Positions 31,578 through 43,679 of a stretch of DNA of 64,000 nucleotides are shown here, piece after piece; the first letter of the stretch is position 1, and each line of letters starts with the position of its first letter. The position numbers and the translations under genes were made by a program. Origin of the DNA: Typhlomys cinereus (Eukaryota > Chordata > Mammalia > Rodentia > Platacanthomyidae); assembly GCA_023101885.1 (NCBI GenBank), contig JALPQD010000360.1, forward strand, positions 1,504,574 through 1,568,573, given 5' to 3'. The notes below the pieces were generated by a model. The model saw nothing but the letters and a program-made list of their open reading frames with translations, ran no database searches and was not told the DNA's origin.

Positions 31578-31995
31578 GAGGCAGATTTTTTAAACTGACT
31601 TAATTACTAAGTCATCTGTATTTAAACTTTGTTATAATGTAAAGAGATTCAAGCCTTGTAAATAATGATATGGAAGACCCTGTGCTGCACTTAAAATATT
31701 GCTGCTTGATTATTTGATTTTTACATCAGAGCTTTATAACACGAACTTTTGTACAGAATTGTGAGTTGTGACCATGTAACATGAGAGGTTTTGCTAGGGC
31801 CTATTATTTTTAACCACCATTAATTAGTTGGGGTGGAGTTTACTGTACTGTGAAATTTTCACATTTGAATTTTTTTAATTGCCTGGCAAAAGCTGATATA
31901 GGTTCTAAAATATCAGCAGAATGATTTGCTGAACTCATTACAACCCCGTTATGTCACTTTTTGATTACAATAAAAGTTTTCAGTAAACTTTTCAA
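31578..31995 (+). other. RBBP6: RBBP6 3' UTR
   Basis: About 400 bp of AT-rich sequence without SINEs follows the stop and ends shortly after a canonical poly(A) signal, with a GT-rich downstream element (GTTGGAGGTTTGTTTT) just beyond. Confidence 0.85.
31969..31974 (+). terminator. RBBP6: RBBP6 main poly(A) signal
   Basis: AATAAA 392 bp after the stop codon; cleavage is expected about 15-25 bp downstream, before the GT-rich element at about 31997-32015. Confidence 0.85.
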
Positions 31996-34424
31996 ATGTT
32001 GGAGGTTTGTTTTATTTAATATTGGTCGTTTCCTCTACCTGCCTCTCTTTAAGAGCCCTTTTGAGCCCTTAGGTTGAACTGAATTGACAAGATTCTGAGC
32101 ATTGGAAATGTACCTTGTAGGTGGGGTGGTTGGTGGTGGTTAGGGTTAACCATCTGGTTGAACAGATGTAAGTGGTTTGGGAATGGTAATTAGAGGTTTG
32201 TTATTTCTAAAATGTTTGCTTGGTCTAGGAGAGGACTCAGTGGATGAATGTAGGGACTGCAGGTCAGCTCGAGTAAAGCTGGGCAAGGTGTGCCAGCCAC
32301 TGGAGGCTGGCACTCTCAGGGTGAAGGTGTAATCCTCAGGGGAAGCTTCATAGTTGAACATGAAGAGTAAGATCACTGATAACTAGCTTCCAGCCTCCAC
32401 ACACCTACATGCATGTGCATCCCCACATGTGCAGCATGGGAATGCCACACATTCATGTTAATTGTGCCTCATTTATGGCCATTTACTTTTTGCTTAACTC
32501 TGCTGGCCCAGTGTTAAGTTCTTTGATGAAATTGAATGTTCTGCGCCAGTGAGAGGCTGTGGCACACACAAGTTACCGCCACCTGAAGAAAGCAGTACCT
32601 GTCGACATTGTCAGAATCTCCACTGCTGTGGTTAAACCACCACTGAACAGTTACAAAAGCTTTGGGGATGGAAGCAAAGAAACTTCAGGGGTACTAACAA
32701 GCATTGTCCTAGTCCACAGTTAAGAAATGAGTCTGTCGTGACCTCGTGTGGTATTGGCACAAGGATTTTTGGGTGTTTCCAGTTCCCTGCACACCTTGGT
32801 CCCTTGTGGGCATTGAGTGATGGAGCACCACATAAGTGTGTGGTTTCTAGTACAACTTTTAATACATGTTTTAAAGGCATGAAACAGCTTAGGATCTTAA
32901 CGTGCAGGGTCACCTAAGGCAGAGTTCATTTTGAAAATTCTTCGAGTCAACATGAAAGGCTCTGCTTTTGTTGTGGGGTGAAAGCACATGTCGGTTGACA
33001 GGCGCTCCTATTGTGTGGGGTCTCAGCCACTGCAGCCCTGCGCCCCCTCATACACACCAGCTGCCATTTCTGCTTTCCCATAACTCAGCTAGAAAGACTT
33101 AGCTCTGGCTGCTCTGGAGTGCTCGCAGCTGTTGACTGTGTCTTGAGTTCAATGTCCAGGCTTATGTTCCAGCCCAGCTTGATGGTCACCTGGCGACACC
33201 AGCTGCAGCGGAGTATCTTTGACAGTGTTGTTGCCGGTCAGTGAGCTTCCCTCCTCTCCACTTCTAAGAACGCTAAAATGTCACCAACGATACCTTAGTG
33301 TTATTCGGGCCTGAGGGTTTTTACTCATCCCTCAGTGGCTCCCATCGTGTGTGTGTGTGTGTGTGTATGTGTGTGTTCATACCGTGGTGCACACTTGGGG
33401 GGGCTCAAAGAATAACCTGGGGGACCTCTGTCCTCCCACCTTGAGGGGGGTCTTCCACCCCTGTTGCTGTGTCATCCAGTCTAGCGGGGGACTCACTTCC
33501 TCCACCTTCATCTCAAGGTAGAAGTGCTGGGTGCAGCCAGTCTTTTGTGGGTTCCATTCTAAGAATCGGGTCATCAACTTAGAATGGCAAGCAATTTCAT
33601 CTGCTGGACCATCTCTGGCCCAACTATACTTTGCAATCATTGGTTAACATCCCTTTCACTTGAGTTGCGCTTAAACAGCAGCTAGCCCCCAAGCCTGTGT
33701 TATGGTGGTATGCTGAACAGAGCTTTATGGAACTTAAAGCTTTGAAAAGAATTTACTTTGTGAGGTGCTACCAAGTCCTTACACTTTAGCCTTAGAAAAT
33801 TCCTGTGGCTCTTGGTGCTGCATGATGTCATAGGAAGCAGGAAAACAGCTCCCTGTAGAAACCTGAGTACCCCCCTGGCTGTTTCAGTGCCTGACTGACG
33901 AGGCCCCTTGCTGTGCAGAGGTGGTGACTGGCTTTGCTGACATCCCCCTTCCCCCCAAACCGGCCTTGCCAGCCGCTAGGCATTTTGATCTAGTAAACTT
34001 TCTCCTGTGCCTGTTCAGAATTTGAGAGATTGCTTTTTTTTTTTTTAGTGATTTTTCTCCACAGACCTTGTCCTTTAGCACACACACCTGAGGCGCAGCA
34101 CTGCTTTGGTCTCTGAGTTTCAGCTCAGAAGAAATCCATCAAGTTTATATGCCAGGAACCACACCATGCCTTGGATTTAAGTAATTTATAGTAAGTGGGT
34201 TCTTTTACTTTTCTATTCTGCTGCTTTGTAGACAAATCCTTGCCTGCACAGTGGTGTAATGGAAACATCCAGAGGCTGGTGAGAACAAACTTCACTAGTG
34301 ACCAGTTAAAAGATAGATTCAGGGTCTGAGTTACTATACATTTTGCAGAAACTAGGCACTTTGTGATGCAAAGACAATCCCAGACTCTTAAAATCAGGCT
34401 CTTAAAAATAACTTCAGGTAACCC
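31996..34424. other. Intergenic, degraded repeats
   Basis: No gene seen. Possible tRNA-derived SINE remnants at about 32225-32455 (sense) and 33340-33625 (antisense, with a (GT)n tract at 33348). The rest is unrecognised. Confidence 0.6.
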
Positions 34425-34893
34425 TGTGGAAGAGGGAGCCAGTGAGATTGTAAGAGCCTAAAGGTGGGAGGGTTCCACTGCTGAACACAACACTATTCAA
34501 GGATCCAGGAATTCACTGCAATGAGACTTGTCCTTACTAGACCTGCATAAAGACTGACGTACCAACATATTCCCATAGACTAGCGAGGCTCTCAGGAGAG
34601 AGAATTACATGTAGTGGAAACCTTGGGGACCAAGGATGAGTGAAGGGGAATGCCATCATTAGTGGGCGGCCCGAAGAGGGGCCACTTGGTATGCCACAGA
34701 AACTTGAAACCCCACGAGAGTAGACAAGCCAGAGGGAACTCTGGGGCCCATAGAAGCAGACAGGCAGGAAGGTGGGAGGCAGTGAAATGGATTGATGAAA
34801 GGAAGGGATAGATGATGGGAAGGAGGGAGGAAGGGAACATACTCAATATGCTTGTCAAACTAGGGGAAAATATTTAAAAAAAAAAAAAAACCT
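34425..34893 (+). mobile_element. L1 3' end, sense
   Basis: A non-coding 3' region, a polypurine stretch (GGGAAGGAGGGAGGAAGGGAA) and a terminal poly-A (34876-34890). It shares AGATTGTAAGAGC and neighbouring words with the copy at 38600-39066. Confidence 0.65.
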
Positions 34894-35354
34894 GCTGTGC
34901 AGGAATCTGCATGCCAAATGAAGGCTGCTGACTCTGACCCAATATGTATCCGTGCACCAACGAGGTGGACAGCTACCTTCATTTCTGCCCCTCACACATG
35001 TGTTGTCCTCTTCATCCTTTCTGCAGCCCCTCTAATGAACACATCTTCCTGCGCAAGGTTACAGAGCAAAGTTAATTCTGGAACTTTCTGAACCCTCTTT
35101 AGACTAGTGTCCGTTTGTTGCTGTTGTCTTAACAAAACACTTGTGTGTATGTGCCCACGTATGTAATTGTGGCAATTGTAAATCCTGATTTTTATAAATG
35201 CATCCTTTTCACACTAAGACTTTCCATTTTTCTTCCTTTAAATTCATTTTTAGCTAGTACCTGAAAAACGATGTGCATCAGTGGTATGCTGTGCCATTTT
35301 TCGATACCTCATGTATTTGTTGTGCATTTCTTAACATCTATTTCCTTGTTTGTT
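34894..35354. other. Intergenic, nothing recognised
   Basis: Mixed AT-rich DNA with no supported gene or repeat. Confidence 0.5.
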
Positions 35355-35443
35355 TAAATAGTCCATGTAGCCCAGACTGATCCACTCATGATCCTCCTGC
35401 CTCTGCCTCCTGAGTCCTGGGATTACCTTCTGGCCCCCGTTTA
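35355..35443 (-). mobile_element. B1 remnant, antisense
   Basis: ATGTAGCCCAGACTGATCC and CCTCTGCCTCCTGAGTCCTG, incomplete. Confidence 0.65.
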
Positions 35444-35647
35444 TCATCTGTTTAATTGTAAATACTGAAAACCCCCCTCAACTTTCTGAAATCTACAGTT
35501 ATTTTCTGCATATGCACCATATTGTATAATTCACTAGACCTCTGGTCTAACCATAACTTGGGAGCCACAGATTAGTGTTTTCCAAGCTTCCACAGCCTCT
35601 GGTAAGCTATACTCTCAATTTCTGTGAGATCTGCTTTTTAAAATAGG

Positions 35648-35895
35648 TCACGTGTCTGCATAAATGCCATGGCACGAGGTGGAGGGCAGGAGACAGCGTT
35701 CAGAAGTCCATCTCTATGCCAGCGAGGCTTCAGGGGTCAAACTCAGGTTGCCAGGTTCACTAGCAGGTGCCTTAGCTGCCTAGCTATTTGACCGGCTCTG
35801 AGATGAACTTTCTATGCTGTTTTCTGTCTCACTCCGTAGCCCAGGCTGGCCTCCAACTCACAGCAGTCCCCTGGCTCCCGCTCCGAAGTGCACAT
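35648..35895 (-). mobile_element. B3-like SINE followed by B1 remnant, antisense
   Basis: AAACTCAGGTTGCCAGGTTC and GCCTAGCTATTTGACCGGC (B3 head), then CGTAGCCCAGGCTGGCCTCC (B1). Confidence 0.65.
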
Positions 35896-35929
35896 ATATC
35901 CACATATGTCTCAGTTACTTTCTCACTGT

Positions 35930-36230
35930 TGTCATTAAAAAAAACAAAACCCAATACCCTGACAAAAGCAATTAAGGGAGAAAGTTTATTGTGCCTCACT
36001 GTCCCAACTGGTCCATCGTGGCAAGGAAGGCATGGTGGCAGGAGTGGAAGGGTGATTAATCACATTGCATGCACAGTCGGGAAGGGAGCGCAGGAAGTGG
36101 ACCAGGTTATAAAACCTCAAGGCCCGCCCTCCACCAGGACCCCCCCACGGTTCTGTAATCTCAAGCAGCACCAGAGCTGGGGTTCAAGTACGGAAATATC
36201 TGAGTCTGTGGGGGACATTTCCTATTGAAA
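35930..36230 (+). repeat. Rodent interspersed repeat, unnamed family (copy A)
   Basis: ACCCTGACAAAAGCAATTAAGGG then TTTATTGTGCCTCACTG and CACATTGCATGCACAGTCGG. The same order of words occurs near 39585 and 56815 in this window. I cannot name the family with certainty. Confidence 0.6.
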
Positions 36231-36607
36231 CTGCCCAGAATACTGAATGCTGTAGTGGCCTGGGTTTCTGTGCCTGCCATTTCCCTATGCGTCATGATTC
36301 CGGGTGCTCGCCAGGTCACCAGTGACAGGATTGCGTCTTTGGATGGCAGAATCGCATTCTGTTGTCTTCAGGTGCTGTGTTCTGTTTATCCCGTGATGAG
36401 CTGGTTTCCATTTGGGGGTCTCTGTGAGTGTTTTCACTTCATAGCATTTGCTGCCCCTACAACCACCTCCAGGCAAACCGACCCAGGCCGTCCTGTTTCT
36501 CCATCACACGATTCCGGTCTCTCCACACAGTGAGGAGAAGCGCGTAGGGGTCATTTTACATACTGATTCCACTTCCTGTGGATACACAGCAGGTGAGTTT
36601 GCTGGAT

Positions 36608-36860
36608 CACAAGATGAGACTGGGTCTCGCTACGTGGCGCAGACTGGCGTGGAACTCAGTCACCCAGATTAGCCTCAGACCCAGAGATCTTCCTGCTTCT
36701 GCCTCCTGGTTACTGGGACGACACGCGTGTGTCGCCAGCTCCTCCTCTTAAACACGGAGGCTGCCCTGTTGCCCAGGCTGGTCCTGAACTGCTCACTCAA
36801 GAGATGCCCTCACTTCAGCCTCCCAAATAGCAGGGCCTGCGGGTGGGTGCCAGCCCTGCC
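36608..36860 (-). mobile_element. Two adjacent B1 remnants, antisense
   Basis: GAGACTGGGTCTCGCTACG to GTTACTGGGACGACACGCG, then GTTGCCCAGGCTGGTCCTGA to TTCAGCCTCCCAAATAGC. Confidence 0.65.
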
Positions 36861-37052
36861 CTCGGCGAATGTCACTCTTTGGAGAAACCTCTCTACCAGT
36901 TCCCATACTTGGCTAGCTGTACTACTGACGTACTAATTTATTTCCCACCAACAAAGCGCCAAGATGCTCTCTTCCCCAAGTCCTTACCAACATCTGCCAA
37001 CTATTTTTCATTTTAAAAATTAGAAAGGTAACAAAAGAATAAAGCCACTCAA

Positions 37053-37335
37053 GGGCTGGAGACATGGTTCAGGGGTTAAGACTCTGTCTTGCTAGGAGAA
37101 GATCCTGAGTTCGGTTCCCAGGTCCCATGTAAAAACCCCCAGGCAGAAACAGCAGCTGCCTGCACTTCTGGTCCTGGTGGGCAGAGCCTTGGAAATCTCA
37201 GAGCAAAGCAAGAAGGAGGTAGAAACAATCCAGGATGATTCCCAGAGTCATCCTTGGTCCTCCACAGGGACACATAGTGCTCTTTGACATACACACACAC
37301 ACACACTCCACCAAATATATTAAATAAAATATTAA
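37053..37335 (+). mobile_element. B2-superfamily SINE, older
   Basis: GGGCTGGAGACATGGTTCAG, B box GAGTTCGGTTCCC, a full body and a CA tail. Imperfect flanking repeats (AATAAAGCCACTC and AATAAGGCTACTT) look like an aged TSD. Confidence 0.85.
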
Positions 37336-37469
37336 AAATAAGGCTACTTAAATCTTGATAGAATAACACAGAGCCTCTATAATAATAATTCAAAATATTA
37401 ATATGAAAAAGAGGGATTAAGAGGAATATATTAAGATTTTGTTGTTGTTGTTACTTTGAAAAAAAAAAA

Positions 37470-37590
37470 TTCTCATATAGTCCAGACTGGCTAAAACTTG
37501 CTGTGTAGCCCAGGATGACTTTGAACTTCTGATCCTCTCCAAAATTCTGGGATTACAGGTGTGTACTGCTACCACACCTGGTTTATGCAG
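37470..37590 (-). mobile_element. B1 SINE, antisense
   Basis: TGTGTAGCCCAGGATGACTT, TGGGATTACAGGTGTGTACT and CACACCTGG. Confidence 0.75.
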
Positions 37591-37640
37591 CACTGGAGAG
37601 TAACTCAGCACTCTGCCACCTGTACTACATCGCAGCCCTT

Positions 37641-37686
<46 letters not shown>
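37641..37686 (+). repeat. (CA)n microsatellite
   Basis: About 46 bp of pure CA repeat followed by a short GA run. Confidence 0.9.
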
Positions 37687-37688
<2 letters not shown>

Positions 37689-37720
37689 GAGAGAGAGGGA
37701 TGGGGAGAAAGAGCATGTGC

Positions 37721-37850
37721 GGGTATAAGTATGCCTCAGCATGTGTGTGGCTGTCAGAGAACACCTTCCAGAAGTTGGTTCTTTCCTTCCATCATGTGCG
37801 CTGCAGAGATCGAACCTGGAAGCTGAGTGGCCAGCTTGCATGAAGGCTCC
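37721..37850 (-). mobile_element. B3-like SINE fragment, antisense
   Basis: GGCTGTCAGAGAACACCTTC, GGTTCTTTCCTTCCATCATG and GATCGAACCTGGAAGCTG. Confidence 0.6.
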
Positions 37851-38385
37851 TTTATGAGCAAGGCCGGCTCGTCGGCCTTTCCCAGAATCCTCCATCTAGT
37901 TTATGTTGGTTCAAACCTCTTCGACTATGCTGATTTTTCTGATCTTGCTGAGTCTCAATCTTCACCAGTTTTGAGACCTTTCTCCTCTCTCCCCAGAACA
38001 CGCACCGTACTTTCCCGTGGCTACCGCTGTCCCTGTACACTGTAGCCCTTCGTCTTTCCAGCTGAAATTAGATCATTTTTCTCAACCAAGAACTGGTTTC
38101 CTTGAGACGAGTTGTGCCATTAGAGGGCAGAAGAAGGCTCTGTTGGTGAGCTCCCGCACGAACGCCCTGCACTGTTGTCAAAGATCACTACCTTGGCTGT
38201 GTCATTCCACTGACACAAACACAAATACACACACAAGCTGAGTCCTCTTATCCATTCAGATGCCTTCTGCGTCCAAAACCAACCCTCTTCTCTGTCTCCC
38301 CCACACTTTGGCGTGCACGCACTTTCCACTCCCTGCTTCAAGTAAAACTTGAAACCTGGGTGAAATCACACCGGGATTGCAGAAT

Positions 38386-38395
38386 ATGTGTGTGT

Positions 38396-38437
<42 letters not shown>

Positions 38438-38438
38438 C
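38386..38438 (+). repeat. (GT)n microsatellite
   Basis: About 50 bp of GT repeat with one GA interruption. Confidence 0.9.
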
Positions 38439-38599
38439 GCAAATTGGAGTCATTTGCTATATAGTAAGTGTAGTAGTTGTTCTGTTGCTGTGATAAAATA
38501 CTCTGACCGCAGGAGCAGCAAAACTGCAAAAGAAAATCAACAAACCACAATCCAGAACTTCAGAGACTCTATATCAATCACATAGAACTAGGCCAGCCT

Positions 38600-39066
38600 A
38601 ATCTCTCCCCATCCTGGAGCTCAGGGACATTTGCGGAAGAGGGGGCGGTAAGATTGTAAGAGCAAAAGGATGGGAGGAGCAACGATTTGCAAGATTCTCA
38701 ACAATAGTTGGGGCCAAAGCAATCATAATGGGACTTTGCATGCCCTGCGCAATGTCCAGCGCACTGTTGCCCTCATAAAGTCTAGCATCTGTTAAGGGCA
38801 CCGAGACCCCTGGAGGCAAGGGATTGACAGCCATAGTAGTGATCTTATGCTTAAGGGGAACAAGAGAAAGAGCTTATGGAAATGCCACTGGGTCCTTATA
38901 TGTCATCGGAGAGGAGGACCCAGTGGAGAGTTAGGCGTACACAATAAAGGACTCTCTGGGAATTGGGGGGGAGGCACTGGGGGAAGGGGAGGGGGAGGAG
39001 GGGGGAGGGAGGGAACTGGTAAAAAATTTTAAAATGTATAATTAAATTTTTAATAAAAAAAAAAAG
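38600..39066 (+). mobile_element. L1 3' end, sense
   Basis: Ends in a G-rich polypurine tract (38965-39017), then AATAAAAAAAAAAAG (poly-A 39053-39064). GGAGGCAAGGGATTGACAGC has an antisense counterpart near 44020. No intact ORF2. Confidence 0.7.
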
Positions 39067-39570
39067 AAATCTATGGAATTGCTGAAATGGGCAAACTCAC
39101 TTGTCAGATAGCAAGACACACCAAGTGTGGTGAAGAATGCCAAACTTTATTATGCCAACTCATCTACCTTTCCAGGGAATGGCCCTACCCACTACAACTG
39201 GGTCTTCTCACATGGATTTGACAGTCTTCTGCAGAACTGTCCAGGGCTTTCCTTAACTACTAATTATTCACAAATTTGCCCAGAGCTCAGCCTTCAGTTT
39301 CAAATTGACTCCTATATAGCTAACTAACTCATTTGCTTACCTGCATACAGCCAAGGTAACTATGAAAATTCACAGGTATTTTGGCTTCCTGAGTTTGAAT
39401 CGAAGCTCAGCTCTCATCTTGTCTAGATGACTTAATCTCTTTGTCCCTTGATTTCATAATGATTTGGGGGGCACTCCAGTGAAAAGTATGAGGTCCTCTA
39501 TTTGATCAGTCTAAGTTATCACATGTTAAATTTTGACAGGTGTCCCTAATGAAAAAGATAGACTAGGGGA
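39067..39570. other. Intergenic, nothing firmly recognised
   Basis: Contains wording (GGCCCTACCCACTACAACTGG) like the 3' part of the unnamed rodent repeat, but no firm assignment. Confidence 0.4.
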
Positions 39571-40065
39571 TTATAAAAAAAAAAAAAATACTCTGACCCG
39601 AGCAACCTAAGGGGGAGAGGGTTTATTTGGCTTGTGGTTTCAGGGGGGCAGAGGCCATTACTGTAGGGGACACAGGGTGGCAGGCACAGCCACTGGAGCA
39701 GGGGGAGTGGTCCAGGTTACAGCAGCAGCCATCAGAAGGGGGAGAAAGGAGACAGAAGGAGGACATAGAGAGAGGCTAGAGAAGAGAGAGAAATGAGGGA
39801 GAATAGAGAGGAAAGAGAAGAGAGAGAAAGGAGAGAGGGAGGAAATAGTGGGCAGAGATGAGAAAGGAAGGAGGGAGAGGAAGAGAGGAGGCAAAGAGGA
39901 GAGAAGAGAGGGAAAGAGAGAGATCCACCCCTAGTGACTTCCTCCAGCAATGCTCCACCTTTTGAAGGTTCCACAACCTTTCTAACAGCGCCACCTGCTG
40001 GGACCAAGCGTGCAAACATACGTGTCCCCTTCAGGGACATTTCACATTCAAACCTCCACAGTAAG
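39571..40065 (+). repeat. Unnamed rodent repeat (copy B) with internal polypurine tract
   Basis: ATACTCTGACCCGAGCAACC and GGGTTTATTTGGCTTGTGGT open the copy. A 190-bp GA-only tract (about 39735-39925) lies inside it, then GCGCCACCTGCTGGGACC. Confidence 0.6.
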
Positions 40066-40154
40066 ACATCTCCTACATTTTTGAATTTTCCTGGAATCAA
40101 TAAAATCATTTTAGAAAGCATTTGAGCTTTTCTAGTCCTCGGAAACACCTTATT

Positions 40155-40325
40155 TCTTAAGACAGGGGCTCTCAATCAAACCCAGAGCTCCCTGATAGGG
40201 CCAGTCTGGCCAGCCACTTGACTCTGGGGACCACTCTTTACCACCTCTGCCTTCTGAGACTGGAATTACAGGCTGAAACCTCCACAACCACCTGGCATTT
40301 TAAGTGGGAGCTGGAGATCTGAACC
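40155..40325 (-). mobile_element. B4-like (B1 plus tRNA-type) SINE, antisense
   Basis: TTAAGACAGGGGCTCTCAAT, GACTGGAATTACAGGC, then CATTTTAAGTGGGAGCTGGA. Confidence 0.5.
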
Positions 40326-40497
40326 CCATGTTTTTTAAGGTCGTTCTCAAGTTGTGACTTCCGGCTTCTTGGCCAAGGATGGAGTAACCTCAGCTCTTGG
40401 ATCAGCAAAGTTTTCTACTATTTCATTTCTTTTTCTTCTCTTCATCCTCCACCCATCATCTGTTCTTTAGTTTTCTTTCTTTTTAATATTTTGTCTG

Positions 40498-40666
40498 TTT
40501 ATGAGGAGCACGAGAGCCAGCGCCATTCATGATGCGGCATGTGCGTGGTCAGAGGACAACGTTCAGAAATCAGTCTTCTCCTTCCACAGGTGGGTTTCTG
40601 AGTCTTGAACTCAGGTCTCCCAGCTTGCCCACAGGTACCTTTACCACCGAGCCATCTCTCCAGCCC
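40498..40666 (-). mobile_element. B3-like SINE, antisense
   Basis: GTCAGAGGACAACGTTCAG, TTGAACTCAGGTCTCCCAGC and CCGAGCCATCTCTCCAGCCC, well preserved. Confidence 0.8.
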
Positions 40667-41436
40667 TCACTTTTCTTTCTTCTAACAATTTGTTTGTAGG
40701 GTGTCACTAAGCATTTTGTCTTCCATATACCTTTTTGCACAAACTATTTTTTTGCATTTGTTTGTCGTGTGATTTTTTTTTTCATTTTGACAAGCATATT
40801 GAATACTAATCCCTGCTTCTTTCCATCCCCCCTCCCTCCCACACAAACTTTTTTTAAAAAACAATTCTTCATCTTTTTTTTTTCCTGTGGGGAAACTGAA
40901 ACTCACGGTTTATCCTGCCAAAGGGAACCATCTCGTGTTTCATCTGCCAGTCTCTCTCCCTTGTGATTTTTTAATTCCTACACTGTGTTTCTTGACTCTC
41001 ATCTTTCTATGCCGTTCTTTTTTCTTTGACAAAGTTAGACACAGAATCCATTTCTCTGAGAACATAAAATAGAAAGACGCTCTAGTTTTGGTTATTTCTA
41101 AGGACTTCATCTCTGAAAGAGAAAACAATTCTATCGTTCACATGCATGCTCAGTTTCTATAACTTCTTTCACTGACCTATTCATACATATATTGTGGACT
41201 ATCTGAATGTTTAAAAAATCTGATATCTGCATATGCTGTCTCTTCTTTTTACTTAAATGTTGACATAAGTTCCTGTGATTGCAGAAGTAATGTGCATCAG
41301 TTTGGGCAACTGAGAATCATAGAAACACATGAGGAAGAAATGAAAATTACTTTAATCTTTCCATCCAGTGATATTTTAATTGCAGATTCCCTATGTTGTC
41401 ACATTTAATTATCCGATTCTTAATTTTTTAATGATT
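40667..41436. other. Intergenic, possible L1 remnants
   Basis: AT-rich, T-run-containing DNA. It may include old antisense L1 sequence, but I see no diagnostic motif. Confidence 0.4.
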
Positions 41437-41684
41437 TTTTTTCTGTGTGTGTATCTGTGTATGTACCATAGCACAATTGAATGTGTGTGCCTGTGGAGGC
41501 CCAAGGGTGACATCAGGAATCATCCTGCATTGGTCCATCGCCTTATTGCTTTGCTCTAGTGTTTTCCAGAATCCAGGGCCGGAAGTGCAGGCTGTGACCA
41601 TATCTGCCAGGTATTCTTCCCATACTCAGGCTCTTTGAGTTTTGAGGCAAAGGCTTTAAGCTCTGAGTCGTCTCTCCAGCCCTC
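41437..41684 (-). mobile_element. B2-superfamily SINE, older, antisense
   Basis: TGTGGAGGCCCAAGGGTGAC, GGAATCATCCTGCATTGG and GAGTCGTCTCTCCAGCCC. Confidence 0.8.
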
Positions 41685-41780
41685 TGATTCTTAATTTTTA
41701 TTTACTATTATTATTATTTTACTATTTTTATGTTAAGATTATGCACTAGGTCTATGTGGCTTAAAAATCATCTATCAGGT

Positions 41781-41978
41781 GGAAGAGGTGACTCAGTAAA
41801 GTACTTGACTTGCAGACGGGGGCCATGAGGAGGTCCCCAGAACCTGTGTAAAAAAGCCAGATGGGGGAGGTGCATGCTTCTAGACCCCAACACCAGGGAG
41901 ATGGAGACAGGCAGACCTTGTCTGCTTGGCAAACCCCAGGTTGTAGAGACAACAAACAAAACAACAACGAACAAACAA
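41781..41978 (+). mobile_element. tRNA-derived (B3/B4-like) SINE
   Basis: GAAGAGGTGACTCAGTAAAG head, GAGATGGAGACAGGCAGACC body and an (AAC)n-type tail. Confidence 0.55.
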
Positions 41979-41981
41979 CAG

Positions 41982-42275
41982 ACTGGAGAGATGGCTCAGG
42001 GATTAAGACTCTGTCTCTTAATTAGAAGGTCCTGAGTTCAGATCCCAGTCCCAGATTAAAAAAAAAAAAAAAACCTGCCAGGTGTGGCCTACCCTTCTGG
42101 CCCTAGTGGGCAGAGACAGAGAAATCCTACAAGGAAGCAAGGAGATAGAAACAATCCAGGATGATTCCCGAAGTCACCCTTAGTCCTCCACAGGGACACA
42201 CAGCACTTTTTAATACACACACACACACACACACATGCGCACACATATATAAAATAAATAAAGTATTTTAAAAAC
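41982..42275 (+). mobile_element. B2-superfamily SINE, older
   Basis: GACTGGAGAGATGGCTCAGG directly after the tail of the preceding element. Contains an internal A-run (about 42057-42074) and a (CA)n tail. Confidence 0.85.
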
Positions 42276-42597
42276 TCCAAGGTCGGTGACACCTAAGGAA
42301 CAACATCAGAGGTCGTATCCTCCAAATACGTGCATGCATACTGCACACACACAGAATCACGTGTGTATGTACATGTGACAAATTCTTCTTCAATGTCCAA
42401 TTTTAACTCTTCCACCCATCACTATCCTCAACTCTCTTTTATCATTAGATCTTTACATTTGTTCCAATGTTTTTTAACATTTCCAAATACATACATTTTA
42501 TGACACTTTTCATATCAGCCAAACATGTAAGGGTCTCACTGCTTTGCCTTTTTCTTTTGTTATATTCAGCCATCATTCCTTTTTAACTTTATTTATT
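42276..42597. other. Intergenic, possible L1 remnant
   Basis: AT-rich with no supported gene. Confidence 0.4.
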
Positions 42598-42863
42598 TAT
42601 TGTGTGTGTGTGTATCAGAGGGCACTGTGGGTCCCTGTGGAGGACCAAAGGTAGCTTCAGAAATCATCCTGGACTGCTTTTACCTCCTCTTGCTTAGCTC
42701 TGAGATTTCTAGGGCTCCACCTACCAGGGTGAGAAGTGTAGGCTGCCACCATTTCCACCTGGCTTTTTTTTTTTTTTTTTAATGTGGTATCTAGGATCCA
42801 AACTCAGGACCTTCTGCTTGCAAGGCAGAGTTTTAGCCATTGAGCCATCCCTTCAGCTCTTGG
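42598..42863 (-). mobile_element. B2-superfamily SINE, older, antisense
   Basis: (TG)n start, GGGCACTGTGGGTCCC, an 18-T run in the body, and CTTGCAAGGCAGAGTTTTAG. Confidence 0.85.
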
Positions 42864-43032
42864 CCATCATTCTTTATCCATACAGAGAAGTTTCCTATCT
42901 TCATAGCTGCAGAGGACTCCATTGTGCATAGATAAAACATCATTTAATTGGCCACCTATTAATTATTTAGATCAAAAGCCACCTTTTGCTATTACATTGA
43001 GTAAATCAACACTATTTTATTTTTTAAAAGTC

Positions 43033-43230
43033 TGTTATTACTGTGTGTCTGTATACTATAGGGAAGGGGAAGACTTGCATGCTACATTTAAAGGTCAGAG
43101 GACATCTTTGTGGAGTTGGTTCTCTCCTTCCACCTTGAAGTGGGTTCTAAAGCCTGAACTCAGTCATTGGGTCTATATGGCGAGCGCCTGTACTCCAGTC
43201 TGGCTCAGACTTAACGTGCTGACTCTAACG
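43033..43230 (-). mobile_element. B3-like SINE, antisense
   Basis: AAAGGTCAGAGGACATCTTT, GGTTCTCTCCTTCCACCTTG and CTGAACTCAGTCATTGGG. Confidence 0.65.
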
Positions 43231-43679
43231 TCCGTGCACCCAGGCTGCCCCATGTAAACCAATATGATACCTGCAGACAAGTACAGTTTTACATCTTCCT
43301 TTCTAAACTGAACCACATTATTTATTAACTTACATATCGGTTCTCGGTGCCTAGCTAGACCCTGTTCCAGCATTGAACAGCAGCTTTCACATTGCAGGAA
43401 GCAGAGAGTGACGGGAACTCACAAACACAGCCCCTGGGAGACTGAGGGAGAGAACGCAAAGGTGTCCTTGCGCCGAAGCTTCCCAGAATTCCAAGCAACT
43501 ACTTCTAGTGTCCTACGGGTTTGAATAGGTTCTTTGAGGATGTCACTCGATGGCTATTTTACTGTTGGTGATTTCTGGGGCGTATAGTTATATGTTCAAG
43601 GTTACTTTGGCGGCCTTTGACCAAAAGCAGACAACAGTCAGCACAAGCTGTTTTCTCTCATCCCCATCCCACCCCCCTT
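43231..43679. other. Intergenic, nothing recognised
   Basis: No supported gene or repeat. Confidence 0.5.
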
